A stretch of 14,751 nucleotides of DNA. It comes from RUG806 sp963624415 (GTDB lineage Bacteria > Bacillota > Clostridia > Oscillospirales > Acutalibacteraceae). Location of the stretch: the NCBI GenBank assembly GCA_963624415.1, contig CAVFPQ010000051.1:1-14751 (forward strand), read 5' to 3'. Both the position numbers and the translations under genes were made by a program. Shown here one piece after another: positions 7,204 through 13,387 of this stretch (position 1 is its first letter; every line of letters begins with the position of its first letter). Under the pieces are notes generated by a model. That model worked only from the letters and a program-made list of their open reading frames with translations. It did not search any database and was not told where the DNA came from.

Positions 7204-7469
7204 AGCCACGCACTGACAACGAAGTATTGGTTTCTCGCCGAAAAATCTCCCATTTCTTTGCCCGAAAGCCTCGCAAGGCGACTTCCCTTGCCGCATTTTC
7301 GGGCTTCGATATGAAAAATTTTTCTTGGCTACGAAACTGCTTTGCATTTCAAAACAAAAATTCAATAAAAGTGTATAGAATGTTTTTATTTTAAGCAATC
7401 GTTTTATTATACATTTGATTGATGATTTGTCTTTGTTTTGAAACAATGCTTCCTTATCAGTGCGTGGCT
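7204..7469. repeat. 266-bp inverted-repeat element
   Basis: AGCCACGCACTGA (7204-7216) is exactly mirrored by TCAGTGCGTGGCT (7457-7469). The similarity runs inward to about 28 bp with a few mismatches (GAAGTATTGG against GAAGCATTG). Inside lies a nested hairpin, GCCCGAAA...TTTTCGGGC (about 7260-7306), with GCAAGG/CCTTGC within it, then an AT-rich half. Just outside the right end, TAAGC-AATA-GCTTA followed by TTTTATTTTTT is a weak rightward terminator. No convincing gene is present; it could be a MITE-like relic or a structured RNA locus. Confidence 0.45.
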
Positions 7470-7527
7470 AAGCAATAGCTTATTTTATTTTTTCTTAATC
7501 AACAAAACCGTTCAGACATAAAATAAT

Positions 7528-8433
7528 TTAATCAAAAACTCCGGCTGCTATTATTTTTTCAATTCCGTCTATCGCAGTTTCATAATGAACAGATTTGAAC
7601 AGAAGTTTTTCCGTTCTTGTCTCGTAATCGTGCTTATATGCTTTTGTTTCGATAATGCTTTTAAGAACATCATTCACTGAAACTTCGGGTTGTGCCGACA
7701 GACACACTTTATGCTCGGAACGAACTTCTCGAACACGGGAAACAAGCTCCTTAAAATCATCATTCAACTCAATTACACCCGTAAGCTTATATATATCGTA
7801 AATATGCCTTGAATGTTCTTCAAGTCTTCCGCTCATATAGTAATCACACAGTGCAAATATTTTGTCGACAAGAGTTCTTTGTATCGATTGCACCTGTAAT
7901 GAAAACGGGTTGAGATTATATTTTTCATTCAATTCATCATATCCGTTCTTATCAAAAAAATCGGAGATAAGGCTCGACACGATTTTGTGTTCTACCGGAA
8001 ATATTTTGATAAACATTGCTGTTTCAACAGCGAGATGCTGCTTCAGATATCCGGCGCCGAAACTTGAAGGGAATGCAATTTCATATCTGTTAAAATCACG
8101 GCGGCTTCTTATATCATCTGGATTTAAGAGTTCAAGCCGAAGCTCGTCTGTTATTGACACAATACTGCTTTTAATTCTTTTTCTGACACCTTCCGACGGA
8201 TGTCCGTCAGAATAAACTCCGAGGTCGATATCTTCGGAAAATCTGTCAATTAATCCATAGCATTTTGACAATGACGTACCACCTCTAAATACGATGTTAT
8301 TTTCTTTTTCGAAAATCTTATTAAGAAACAGTGTAACATAATAATCTTTTTCGACAATTGCGGGGTCATAACCAAAATATTCCGCAGTTCTCAAAACTGC
8401 CTGTTCGAAAAGCGCCGTTTCATTGTGCAACAC
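7528..8433 (-). CDS. AbiEii-family nucleotidyltransferase toxin
   Basis: A 301-aa protein of the AbiEii/AbiGii (DUF1814) nucleotidyltransferase family, the toxin half of type IV toxin-antitoxin and abortive-infection systems; characterised relatives (MenT and AbiEii types) transfer nucleotides and block growth. Seen: VEKDYYVTLFL (27-37), the nucleotide-binding FRGGTSLSK (49-57), the metal-binding D-x-D in SEDIDL (D68 and D70), the TLVDKIFAL helix (187-195) and RHIYDIYKL (209-217), all in family order. Start is GTG at 8433 with GAGGTGA about 6 bp upstream; it overlaps the antitoxin gene by 14 bp, so the two are translationally coupled. The gene is AT-rich with A/T-ending codons, unlike nifJ. 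No clear terminator follows. The target and phage activity are unknown. Confidence 0.88.
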   Translation of the reverse strand: MLHNETALFEQAVLRTAEYFGYDPAIVEKDYYVTLFLNKIFEKENNIVFRGGTSLSKCYGLIDRFSEDIDLGVYSDGHPSEGVRKRIKSSIVSITDELRLELLNPDDIRSRRDFNRYEIAFPSSFGAGYLKQHLAVETAMFIKIFPVEHKIVSSLISDFFDKNGYDELNEKYNLNPFSLQVQSIQRTLVDKIFALCDYYMSGRLEEHSRHIYDIYKLTGVIELNDDFKELVSRVREVRSEHKVCLSAQPEVSVNDVLKSIIETKAYKHDYETRTEKLLFKSVHYETAIDGIEKIIAAGVFD

Positions 8434-9040
8434 TGTAAATCACCTCGCTTTCAATCAATGTTCGCATTGCATTATCGGGAAAAACCGGTGCGTATTTTGT
8501 AATGTCAGAACGGGTTATTCCGTATTTTCTTATATATTCAATCAGAATGTTCTTCTTCTCATCGTCACATTCCGACGGAGACAGAAAATTCATTATTTCA
8601 AGAAAACACAACACAGCTGCATTTTTTTTATCTATCGGCACTCTCGCTTTTCTTGCAATAACACGCTGTCCGCCTACATTCAGTTCTCTCACTCTTGCGG
8701 ATGCATTATTTGTATAGAGTTCTATCGCAGCGGAATTCTGATCTGTAAGATTAAGTCGATTAAGCACGGTGTAACCGGAATAATATCCCATAACACCGGA
8801 TTCGTTTGTTATATACTTCCTTTCAATAACCTTGCGAGGATTTAATATACTTCTGCCTAAAGGTGTTTCGGACGGAATATAGTATATCCCCTTTTCAAAT
8901 CTTTCCAATTTATTCTCTTTGCACAAACGATTAAGCTCTTTATAGATCCACACCCGAGAATAACCCTCAAACTCTATTTCCTCTGATAATATCGGATTGT
9001 CTTTGCCGTATTGCTCCGTCAAGCTCTGCAAAAGCGTCAT
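8420..9040 (-). CDS. AbiEi-like antitoxin (DUF6088 type)
   Basis: A 206-aa protein, first gene of the AbiE-like operon. The N-terminal 55 residues look like a winged helix: YSRVWIYKELNRLCKENKL as recognition segment (27-45), then the wing ERFEKGIYYIP (46-56). The rest (about 65-206) has the layout of DUF6088/AbiEi antitoxins: LGRSILNPRKVIERKYI, then GYYSGYTVLNRLNLT. Known AbiEi proteins bind their own promoter as negative autoregulators and counter the toxin. The start at 9040 was chosen because GGAGGTG lies 5 bp upstream, while the longer frame from 9091 would begin inside the promoter -35 box. The product assignment rests on motifs and on the adjacent toxin. Confidence 0.8.
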   Translation of the reverse strand: MTLLQSLTEQYGKDNPILSEEIEFEGYSRVWIYKELNRLCKENKLERFEKGIYYIPSETPLGRSILNPRKVIERKYITNESGVMGYYSGYTVLNRLNLTDQNSAAIELYTNNASARVRELNVGGQRVIARKARVPIDKKNAAVLCFLEIMNFLSPSECDDEKKNILIEYIRKYGITRSDITKYAPVFPDNAMRTLIESEVIYSVAQ

Positions 9041-9062
9041 ATTGACACCTCCCCCTACATGA

Positions 9063-9091
9063 ATTATACTATCTTTTACACTTATTGTCAA
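9063..9091 (-). promoter_or_regulatory. Consensus promoter of the AbiE-like operon
   Basis: TTGACA (9091-9086), exact 17-bp spacer, TATAAT (9068-9063) on the minus strand: a perfect SigA consensus. The leader would be about 16 nt. Such a strong promoter on a toxin-antitoxin operon suggests control by a repressor. Confidence 0.9.
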
Positions 9092-9104
9092 ATATATTAT
9101 ATTT
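9090..9104. promoter_or_regulatory. AT-rich palindrome at the AbiE promoter
   Basis: AAATATA-T-TATATTT is a perfect 15-bp palindrome touching the -35 box. It could be an antitoxin operator or an UP-like element. Its low complexity means that chance is a real alternative. Confidence 0.3.
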
Positions 9105-9112
9105 TATTTAAC

Positions 9113-9148
9113 AAAAAAACTCGGCAACCGTAAATTACAGCCGCCGAG
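9113..9148 (-). terminator. Rho-independent terminator of the zinc-ribbon gene
   Basis: On the minus strand CTCGGC (9148-9143) pairs with GCCGAG (9125-9120), with a mostly wobble-paired middle and an inner GTAA/TTAC, followed by seven T (9119-9113). It lies about 20 bp past the stop at 9169. Confidence 0.9.
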
Positions 9149-9168
9149 ATGAATTATTAAATCGTTTT

Positions 9169-9633
9169 TTACAGCATATACATCGAGACACCGGCAACAG
9201 TGGATATTATTGCGACAATTACACTGAAAACGACCGACAGTATTATACTTGTAAGAGCGCCCTTAATTGCCGATTTCGCACGCCCCGGTTTTGTATCCTT
9301 CTCAATTATCCATAAAATCAATCCGACAATAGGGATAAAGAAACCGAGAAGAGCATATCCCGTGTTTGGTGTGTTATCCACAGCAGGCTGATTATACCCG
9401 CCGTTACCGTATCCGTTATTATACCCATTGTTCGGTGCATATGGGTTATTATACACCTGACCGTTGTTCTGCGGCGGCTGATTATTCTGCGGATATTGCT
9501 GTTCATTCACCGGCTGTCCAACTGATTGATTCATCGGACGACCGTTTGTCTGATAACTGACGGACGCTCCGCAAGCAGGACAGACAGCAATATAATCATC
9601 AATCCGAGTTCCGCAATTCTGACAATACTTCAT
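9169..9633 (-). CDS. Zinc-ribbon membrane protein with Asn/Gly/Tyr-rich linker
   Basis: A 154-aa protein of no assigned function. Residues 1-23 form a zinc ribbon (CQNCG at 4-8 and CPACG at 18-22, so four cysteines C4, C7, C18, C21). Residues 28-88 are low complexity, rich in Asn, Gln, Pro, Gly and Tyr, with NNGYNNGYGNGGYN at 68-81. Two membrane segments follow, about 93-110 and 124-149. No signal peptide is seen; the ribbon is probably cytoplasmic, with the protein held by the C-terminal hairpin. The start at 9633 has AGGAGG 7 bp upstream; the frame to 9657 crosses that ribosome binding site. Similar ribbon-linker-membrane proteins are common in clostridia. It has its own promoter and terminator. 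Confidence 0.8.
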   Translation of the reverse strand: MKYCQNCGTRIDDYIAVCPACGASVSYQTNGRPMNQSVGQPVNEQQYPQNNQPPQNNGQVYNNPYAPNNGYNNGYGNGGYNQPAVDNTPNTGYALLGFFIPIVGLILWIIEKDTKPGRAKSAIKGALTSIILSVVFSVIVAIISTVAGVSMYML

Positions 9634-9684
9634 ATAATGACCTCCTAAAAAATACACAAATTACCGAAATTCGTGTTCAATTTT

Positions 9685-9713
9685 ATGATAGCATACACAG
9701 CAAAGCCTGTCAA
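9685..9713 (-). promoter_or_regulatory. Promoter of the zinc-ribbon gene
   Basis: TTGACA (9713-9708), 17-bp spacer, TATCAT (9690-9685) with an extended TG. The -35 box overlaps the stop codon of the upstream GH27 gene, so that gene ends inside this promoter. No terminator separates them, and read-through is likely. Confidence 0.8.
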
Positions 9714-11026
9714 CCATCATTTATCTTTACCAGCACAGCGCCGTGTGGAGGGACAACTGCGGTGAAAGCGTTTTTGAATGTGCCTTCCGTGCGTTTATCC
9801 CAGATATTATATATTTCATACCTGCTGTCGGGCATAAGAATATCAGACAGCGGCAGTGTAATTTTCGCCTGAGTGTCCTTTGTGTTGAACAGTGCGGCGT
9901 ATTTGCACTTTTTGCCGACTGCAGTCCATATGATACTCCCCTGCCCTTTTTCGTTGAGGTTGCGAGAAAACTCATGACCGTTTTTGCGTTCACGGTGCAT
10001 TTTAAGATACTCCTCATTTGTCAGAAGCGACAGAGTTTTGTCATCGGTTTCGGGCAGATTGCCGCCGAACATAAGAGGCGAGCCGAAAATTCCCCAAAGA
10101 GTCATAACAGTCGTCTGTTCATTATTTGTCAGCTGTGAGTGTCTGTTCTGCGGACCGTGATAAGGCCCGTTTTTGCTGATTACGCCAAACGGCAGCATAT
10201 CACAGTCGGGATACGCCCCGGGACGCACATAGTCCTGCCATGCTTTGCAGCGGTCGAACATCTCCCGGACATTATCCCATATATCCCAGAAGTCACCGGT
10301 CATACGCCACATATTGGCATTGGCGGCAAGGTGTTCGGCATTCTTTACATCCGCAGGACCGGGAGAGAGGGACAGCACCATTTCTCTGCCGCAGTTGTCT
10401 ATGGCGTGACGGATTTTCTCTATCTCGTGCTTTGCGCTGTACGGATTATCCCACTTGCGGAACTCGGTGACGGCTATATCATCGCATTTGACAAAATCGA
10501 CACCCCATGAGGCATACAGTTCGAAAATACTGTTATAGTAATCCTGCGCGCCCTCACAGTCCTTTGTGCCGTACATATCGGTATTCCAGCTGCAGATCGA
10601 GAAACCGGATGCAACCTGCCGTGCCGTATATCTGCTGTTTTTTATTTGCACATCGGCATGAACCGCCTGTCTCGGAATACCCCTCATTATATGAATACCG
10701 AATTTAAGCCCTAAAGAATGAACAAAATCCGCTATCGGCTTAAAACCCTTGCCGCCTGCGGATGACGGAAAACGATTCTCGGCGGGAATAAGCCTGCCGT
10801 ACTCATCCATGGAGAGCGGGGTAAAATTGTTGTAATTATTGTCCTTTGCGTTCGGCTCATACCACTGTATATCGCAGACTATATACTGCCAGCCGTATTT
10901 TTTAAGATTAGCCGCCATAAACCCGGCGTTCTGCTTCAGCTGTTCTTCGTTAACAGCCGCACCGAAACAGTCCCAGCTGTTCCAGCCCATCGGGGGAGTT
11001 AATGCCAATCTGTGATGATTTTTCAT
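9710..11026 (-). CDS. Glycoside hydrolase family 27 (alpha-galactosidase-like)
   Basis: A 438-aa GH27 enzyme that hydrolyses alpha-linked galactose (or, in some family members, beta-L-arabinopyranose) from oligosaccharides. The (beta/alpha)8 barrel starts at residue 7 with LALTPPMGWNSWDCFG (7-22). The catalytic nucleophile is expected at D182 in DFVKCDD (177-183) and the acid/base at D248 in MWRMTGDFWDIW (239-250). The typical QLTNNEQ and LWGIFGSPLMFGGNL segments follow (298-324), then a beta-sandwich tail (about 350-438). There is no signal peptide, so it acts on imported sugars. The start at 11026 has GAGGT 6 bp upstream. No transporter or sugar regulator gene is adjacent except a possible TetR relic; an inverted repeat at 11116-11129 may be its operator. 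Exact substrate is not settled by sequence. Confidence 0.92.
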   Translation of the reverse strand: MKNHHRLALTPPMGWNSWDCFGAAVNEEQLKQNAGFMAANLKKYGWQYIVCDIQWYEPNAKDNNYNNFTPLSMDEYGRLIPAENRFPSSAGGKGFKPIADFVHSLGLKFGIHIMRGIPRQAVHADVQIKNSRYTARQVASGFSICSWNTDMYGTKDCEGAQDYYNSIFELYASWGVDFVKCDDIAVTEFRKWDNPYSAKHEIEKIRHAIDNCGREMVLSLSPGPADVKNAEHLAANANMWRMTGDFWDIWDNVREMFDRCKAWQDYVRPGAYPDCDMLPFGVISKNGPYHGPQNRHSQLTNNEQTTVMTLWGIFGSPLMFGGNLPETDDKTLSLLTNEEYLKMHRERKNGHEFSRNLNEKGQGSIIWTAVGKKCKYAALFNTKDTQAKITLPLSDILMPDSRYEIYNIWDKRTEGTFKNAFTAVVPPHGAVLVKINDG

Positions 11027-11115
11027 AAGATTACCTCGTGATTATCAAAAAAAGGATTTTCGTTTAACCAAGCATATTCTATCATACTTTTTCCGTTTAG
11101 GCTACGGTTAATTTT

Positions 11116-11129
11116 CTGTATATGTACAG
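11116..11129. promoter_or_regulatory. Inverted repeat upstream of the GH27 gene
   Basis: CTGTA-TATG-TACAG is a perfect 5+5 inverted repeat, about 90 bp upstream of the GH27 start. Nearby, on the minus strand, a TATGATAGAAT stretch (11088-11078) could hold the -10, but no good -35 was found. The site could be a GntR/LacI-type operator; low certainty. Confidence 0.3.
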
Positions 11130-11194
11130 TTCACATTGCCGCCACAGCTCATTTGCTTTTTTGTTGTGTATCATAAATATTTAATCCTCTGTTA

Positions 11195-11389
11195 TTACGA
11201 CATTTCGCCGACAAGGTTTGACAACGCGCCTTTGTTGACGGCAAAAAGAAGATTTACTATTTCTTTTTCGCTTGCGGCATAATCGGAACGCATCCACTGA
11301 ATTATGACACCGGTGCTGCCGGGGAAGGAGAGACCGACTGTAAAGGCAGGGGAATATACTGTAAAATAAGCAAAAAGCAGCATTGTAAA
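11195..11389 (-). pseudogene. Possible C-terminal remnant of a TetR-family regulator
   Basis: A 62-codon frame from the first ATG (11383) with a stop just upstream (11392-11390). The residues FTVGLSFPGSTGVIIQWMRS followed by DYAASEKEIVNLLFAV resemble the last two helices of TetR regulators (glycine-rich helix, then W-x-x-x-x, then a 'S-x-E-E-I' helix). There is no DNA-binding domain and no ribosome binding site. The frame breaks off where the intergenic repeat at 11384-11443 starts. It could be a decayed regulator of the GH27 gene, or a chance frame. Confidence 0.35.
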
Positions 11390-11399
11390 TTAACAATTA

Positions 11400-11443
11400 A
11401 TAATTTCGGAAGGCACTGTGTGTCTTGGATTAACAGCTTCGCG
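11400..11443 (+). repeat. Dispersed composite repeat, copy D
   Basis: TAATTTCGGAAGGCACTG...TGTCTTGGATTAACAGCTTCGCG keeps the order seen in copy A (ATAAT, TCGGAAG, loop, CTTGGATT, AGCTTCGC) with a partly decayed hairpin. It lies directly against the TetR-like remnant. The neighbouring stretch 11444-11484 contains nothing that I recognise. Confidence 0.5.
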
Positions 11444-11484
11444 AATTGTAGGCTTTTATCGAACCGCAAAACAGCGAAAAAATA

Positions 11485-11537
11485 TGAGTTAAGGGGACAT
11501 TTTTTGAAAAAAGTGCAAAATATGTCCCCTTAACTCA
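11485..11537 (-). terminator. GAGTTAAGGGGACAT palindrome, REP-like, probable terminator
   Basis: TGAGTTAAGGGGACAT (11485-11500) is repeated exactly in inverse at 11522-11537 around a 21-nt loop. On the minus strand the second arm is followed by TATTTTTT, so it can stop transcripts of the DUF4143 gene ending at 11557. The word GTTAAGGGGACA recurs, as I recall, in palindromes linked to REP-associated (Y1) transposases in many bacteria; no such transposase is present here. Confidence 0.65.
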
Positions 11538-11556
11538 ACTTTTAAATAGCCGGAAA

Positions 11557-12915
11557 TTAAAAAGCCGCAAAAAACATATAGGGCGGGATTTTTATTATTC
11601 CGTCCGAAACCGAAAAGTTTTTCGGATGAATAATAAAAGAATCACTTATTCTCTGCCGGTAAATTCCGCTGAACTCTTCAAGCGACACAGCGGAATAATT
11701 TTTTGAGGATTTAACCTCTATCGGCACAATCTTAAAATTCAATTTGCTGTCATTTGACAACATGAAATCTATTTCAATATCATTTCTGTGTTTCTCCGCA
11801 CTGTATCTTGTATAAAAATAAAGCTTCTTGCCCTTAGCGGTTATCATCTGTGCAATGGCGTTTTCATAAATCATTCCCTGATTTACCGAAAGCTTCCCGT
11901 CCATTATCTGCTTGTACAGATTATTTTCCGCAAGCTCGTTCTCACTGAACGCAAGGCTAACAAGAAGTCCCGTGTCCCCAAGATAACATTTAACCGCCGA
12001 TTCGTTTTTGTTTAATGCAAACCCGACATTCGGATCATTACATCGATAACAAAGATTGCATATCATTGAATCGTCAAGCCAGAAAAGCGGCTCGTCATAT
12101 TTATCAAATGTTGCGGCTGAATCTATATTATTCAGAACAATTTTCTTTTCATGTGTAGACAGATAAGCAGGAATATTTTCGAAAATCGCAGATACTTTTG
12201 AATTATATCTTCTTGCCGATTTTTTTATATCATCACGGTATAGTCCTAAAATATCTCTTTTTTCAACATCAGCGGCGGCAAAATCACGGCCTCCGTTTTT
12301 ATATGCCATAACAGCCTGAGGCATTCCTCCTACAAGAATATACTCCTTAAAAAGCCGAAGAGCCTTATTGTGCATGGTTTTTTCCAGAGGTTCCCGTTTT
12401 TTATAACATTCCGAAATATAATCCAGCAAAAGCTCTTCATCAAGAAAAGTCGCAAACTCTTCAAAATCAAGCGGATACATTCTTATTTTACGTTCTTCCG
12501 AAGGAATGGTAATATTCTCAACATTTTCTTTAATAGAAATAAGTGATCCTGTTTCAAGATAATCATACCTGCCATCGGCAACAAGATATTTTACAGCTTC
12601 TCTTGCTTTCGGAAATCTTTGAATTTCATCGAATATGATAAGGCTTTCTCGTTTATAAAGCCTCGTATTATACTCAAGAGAGAGCGACTGAAAAAATATA
12701 TCCAAATTTGTAAGATCATCAAAAAGATTCTTAACCTTTTTGGATGCCATATTGAAATCTATAAGGATATATGACTTATATTCATTTCTTCCGAACTCTT
12801 CGGCAATGGTAGATTTGCCGATTCGTCTCGCGCCTTCTATCATAAGAGCTTTTGTGCCTTTGGCGGACTCTTTCCATTTATAAAGCTCGGAATATATTTT
12901 TCGCTTAATTTCCAC
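11557..12915 (-). CDS. AAA-family ATPase with DUF4143 domain
   Basis: A 452-aa AAA_14/DUF4143 protein; the family is widespread in anaerobes, with poorly known roles in defence or stress. Seen: Walker A GARRIGKST (28-36), Walker B SLIIFDEIQ (91-99) with D96 and E97, a sensor-like ETGSLI (121-126), the family motif YPLDFEEF (147-154) and VGGMPQAV (195-202). The C-terminal half (about 215-450) is DUF4143, with GMIYENAIAQ (347-356) and a PD-(D/E)XK-like pattern, EIDF (D383) then IEVKSS (E400, K402). No membrane segment. Start is GTG at 12915 with AAGGCGGTG about 7 bp upstream; no better ATG is in frame. The gene is AT-rich compared with nifJ and GH27, which suggests acquisition. It forms a single-gene unit between its promoter and the palindromic terminator. 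Confidence 0.88.
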   Translation of the reverse strand: MEIKRKIYSELYKWKESAKGTKALMIEGARRIGKSTIAEEFGRNEYKSYILIDFNMASKKVKNLFDDLTNLDIFFQSLSLEYNTRLYKRESLIIFDEIQRFPKAREAVKYLVADGRYDYLETGSLISIKENVENITIPSEERKIRMYPLDFEEFATFLDEELLLDYISECYKKREPLEKTMHNKALRLFKEYILVGGMPQAVMAYKNGGRDFAAADVEKRDILGLYRDDIKKSARRYNSKVSAIFENIPAYLSTHEKKIVLNNIDSAATFDKYDEPLFWLDDSMICNLCYRCNDPNVGFALNKNESAVKCYLGDTGLLVSLAFSENELAENNLYKQIMDGKLSVNQGMIYENAIAQMITAKGKKLYFYTRYSAEKHRNDIEIDFMLSNDSKLNFKIVPIEVKSSKNYSAVSLEEFSGIYRQRISDSFIIHPKNFSVSDGIIKIPPYMFFAAF

Positions 12916-12947
12916 TAAGACACCGCCTTTCGCAATGCATTGTCTCC

Positions 12948-12976
12948 ATTATAACAGAAAAATCAACAGTGCGCAA
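12948..12976 (-). promoter_or_regulatory. Promoter of the DUF4143 ATPase gene
   Basis: TATAAT (12953-12948) with extended TG on the minus strand; 17 bp upstream a weak -35, TTGCGC (12976-12971). The -35 lies inside the first copy of the direct repeat at 12958-13019, so a protein bound to the repeat would control access. Confidence 0.6.
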
Positions 12977-13019
12977 GATACGAAATGCAAAAATCACCGA
13001 CAGTGCGCAAAGTACGGAA
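12958..13019. repeat. Two-copy direct repeat at the DUF4143 gene promoter
   Basis: AAAAATCA-ACAGTGCGCAA-GATACGAA (12958-12984) and AAAAATCA-CCG-ACAGTGCGCAA-AGTACGGAA (12989-13019). ACAGTGCGCAA is identical in both, with a 34-bp distance. The first copy covers the -35 box. It may be a two-site operator, or a recent short duplication. Confidence 0.6.
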
Positions 13020-13061
13020 GGATTTTACTGTGTTTACTTGACTTTTTGAAAATAAAATCAG

Positions 13062-13093
13062 AAAAAAACAGCCGCCGAGATATTTCCCGACGG
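13062..13093 (-). terminator. Terminator of tRNA-Arg
   Basis: On the minus strand CCGTCG (13093-13088) pairs with CGGCGG (13077-13072), one G.U pair, followed by CTGTTTTTTT. It begins about 6 nt after the encoded CCA end. Confidence 0.75.
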
Positions 13094-13098
13094 TTGTT

Positions 13099-13175
13099 TG
13101 GCGCGCTGAAAGGGACTCGAACCCCCGACCTACTGGTTCGTAGCCAGTCACTCTATCCAGCTGAGCTATCAGCGC
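13099..13175 (-). tRNA. tRNA-Arg, anticodon ACG
   Basis: A full cloverleaf on the minus strand: acceptor GCGCTGA (from 13175) with TCAGCGC, D-arm GCTCAGCTGGATAGAGT, anticodon stem ACTGG/CCAGT with loop CTACGAA giving anticodon ACG (read as ICG, for CGU/CGC/CGA), T-arm with TTCGAGT, discriminator G, and CCA encoded at 13101-13099. The 3' side of the T-stem ends in two G.U pairs, a mild oddity. It has its own promoter and terminator. No second copy of its 3' end (an att site) was seen in the window. Confidence 0.95.
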
Positions 13176-13194
13176 ATTCGCATATTGCTTATAT

Positions 13195-13223
13195 ATATTA
13201 GCACCGAAGATACAAAAAGTCAA
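13195..13223 (-). promoter_or_regulatory. tRNA-Arg promoter
   Basis: TTGACT (13223-13218), 17-bp spacer, TAATAT (13200-13195) with an extended TG, about 20 bp upstream of the tRNA 5' end. Confidence 0.85.
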
Positions 13224-13303
13224 CAGTTTTTTTGGCAATCTCAAATTTTTTCGACTTTTTTCGGGAATTTTTCAAAATAAGTTCCGGTGAGAGATTTATA
13301 AGT

Positions 13304-13336
13304 AAAAAAAGCGGAAAGCCGTTAAAAGCTCTCCGC
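13304..13336 (-). terminator. Terminator of the 3D-domain gene
   Basis: On the minus strand GCGGAGAGC (13336-13328) pairs with GCTTTCCGC (13319-13311), nine pairs with one G.U, then seven T (13310-13304). A second small hairpin, CCGTCA-TT-TGACGG (13381-13368), lies just after the stop codon. Confidence 0.9.
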
Positions 13337-13387
13337 AAAATGTTCTTACCTTTAATATATATGTAAACCGTCAAATGACGGGATTAA

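Noticed and set aside
7111..7446. 111-aa minus-strand frame
   Set aside because: It lies within the inverted-repeat element, has no ribosome binding site and no recognisable domain.
9041..9091. Upstream start of the AbiEi-like gene at 9091
   Set aside because: That start lies in the -35 box of a perfect promoter; the start at 9040 has a good ribosome binding site.
13099..13175. tRNA-Arg as an attachment site
   Set aside because: No second copy of the tRNA 3' end and no integrase gene were found in the window.
12963..13244. 93-aa frame across the tRNA on the minus strand
   Set aside because: The middle part (IAQLDRVTGYEPVGRGFES) is a typical translation of a tRNA gene. The opposite-strand frame at 12935-13201 is the same artefact.
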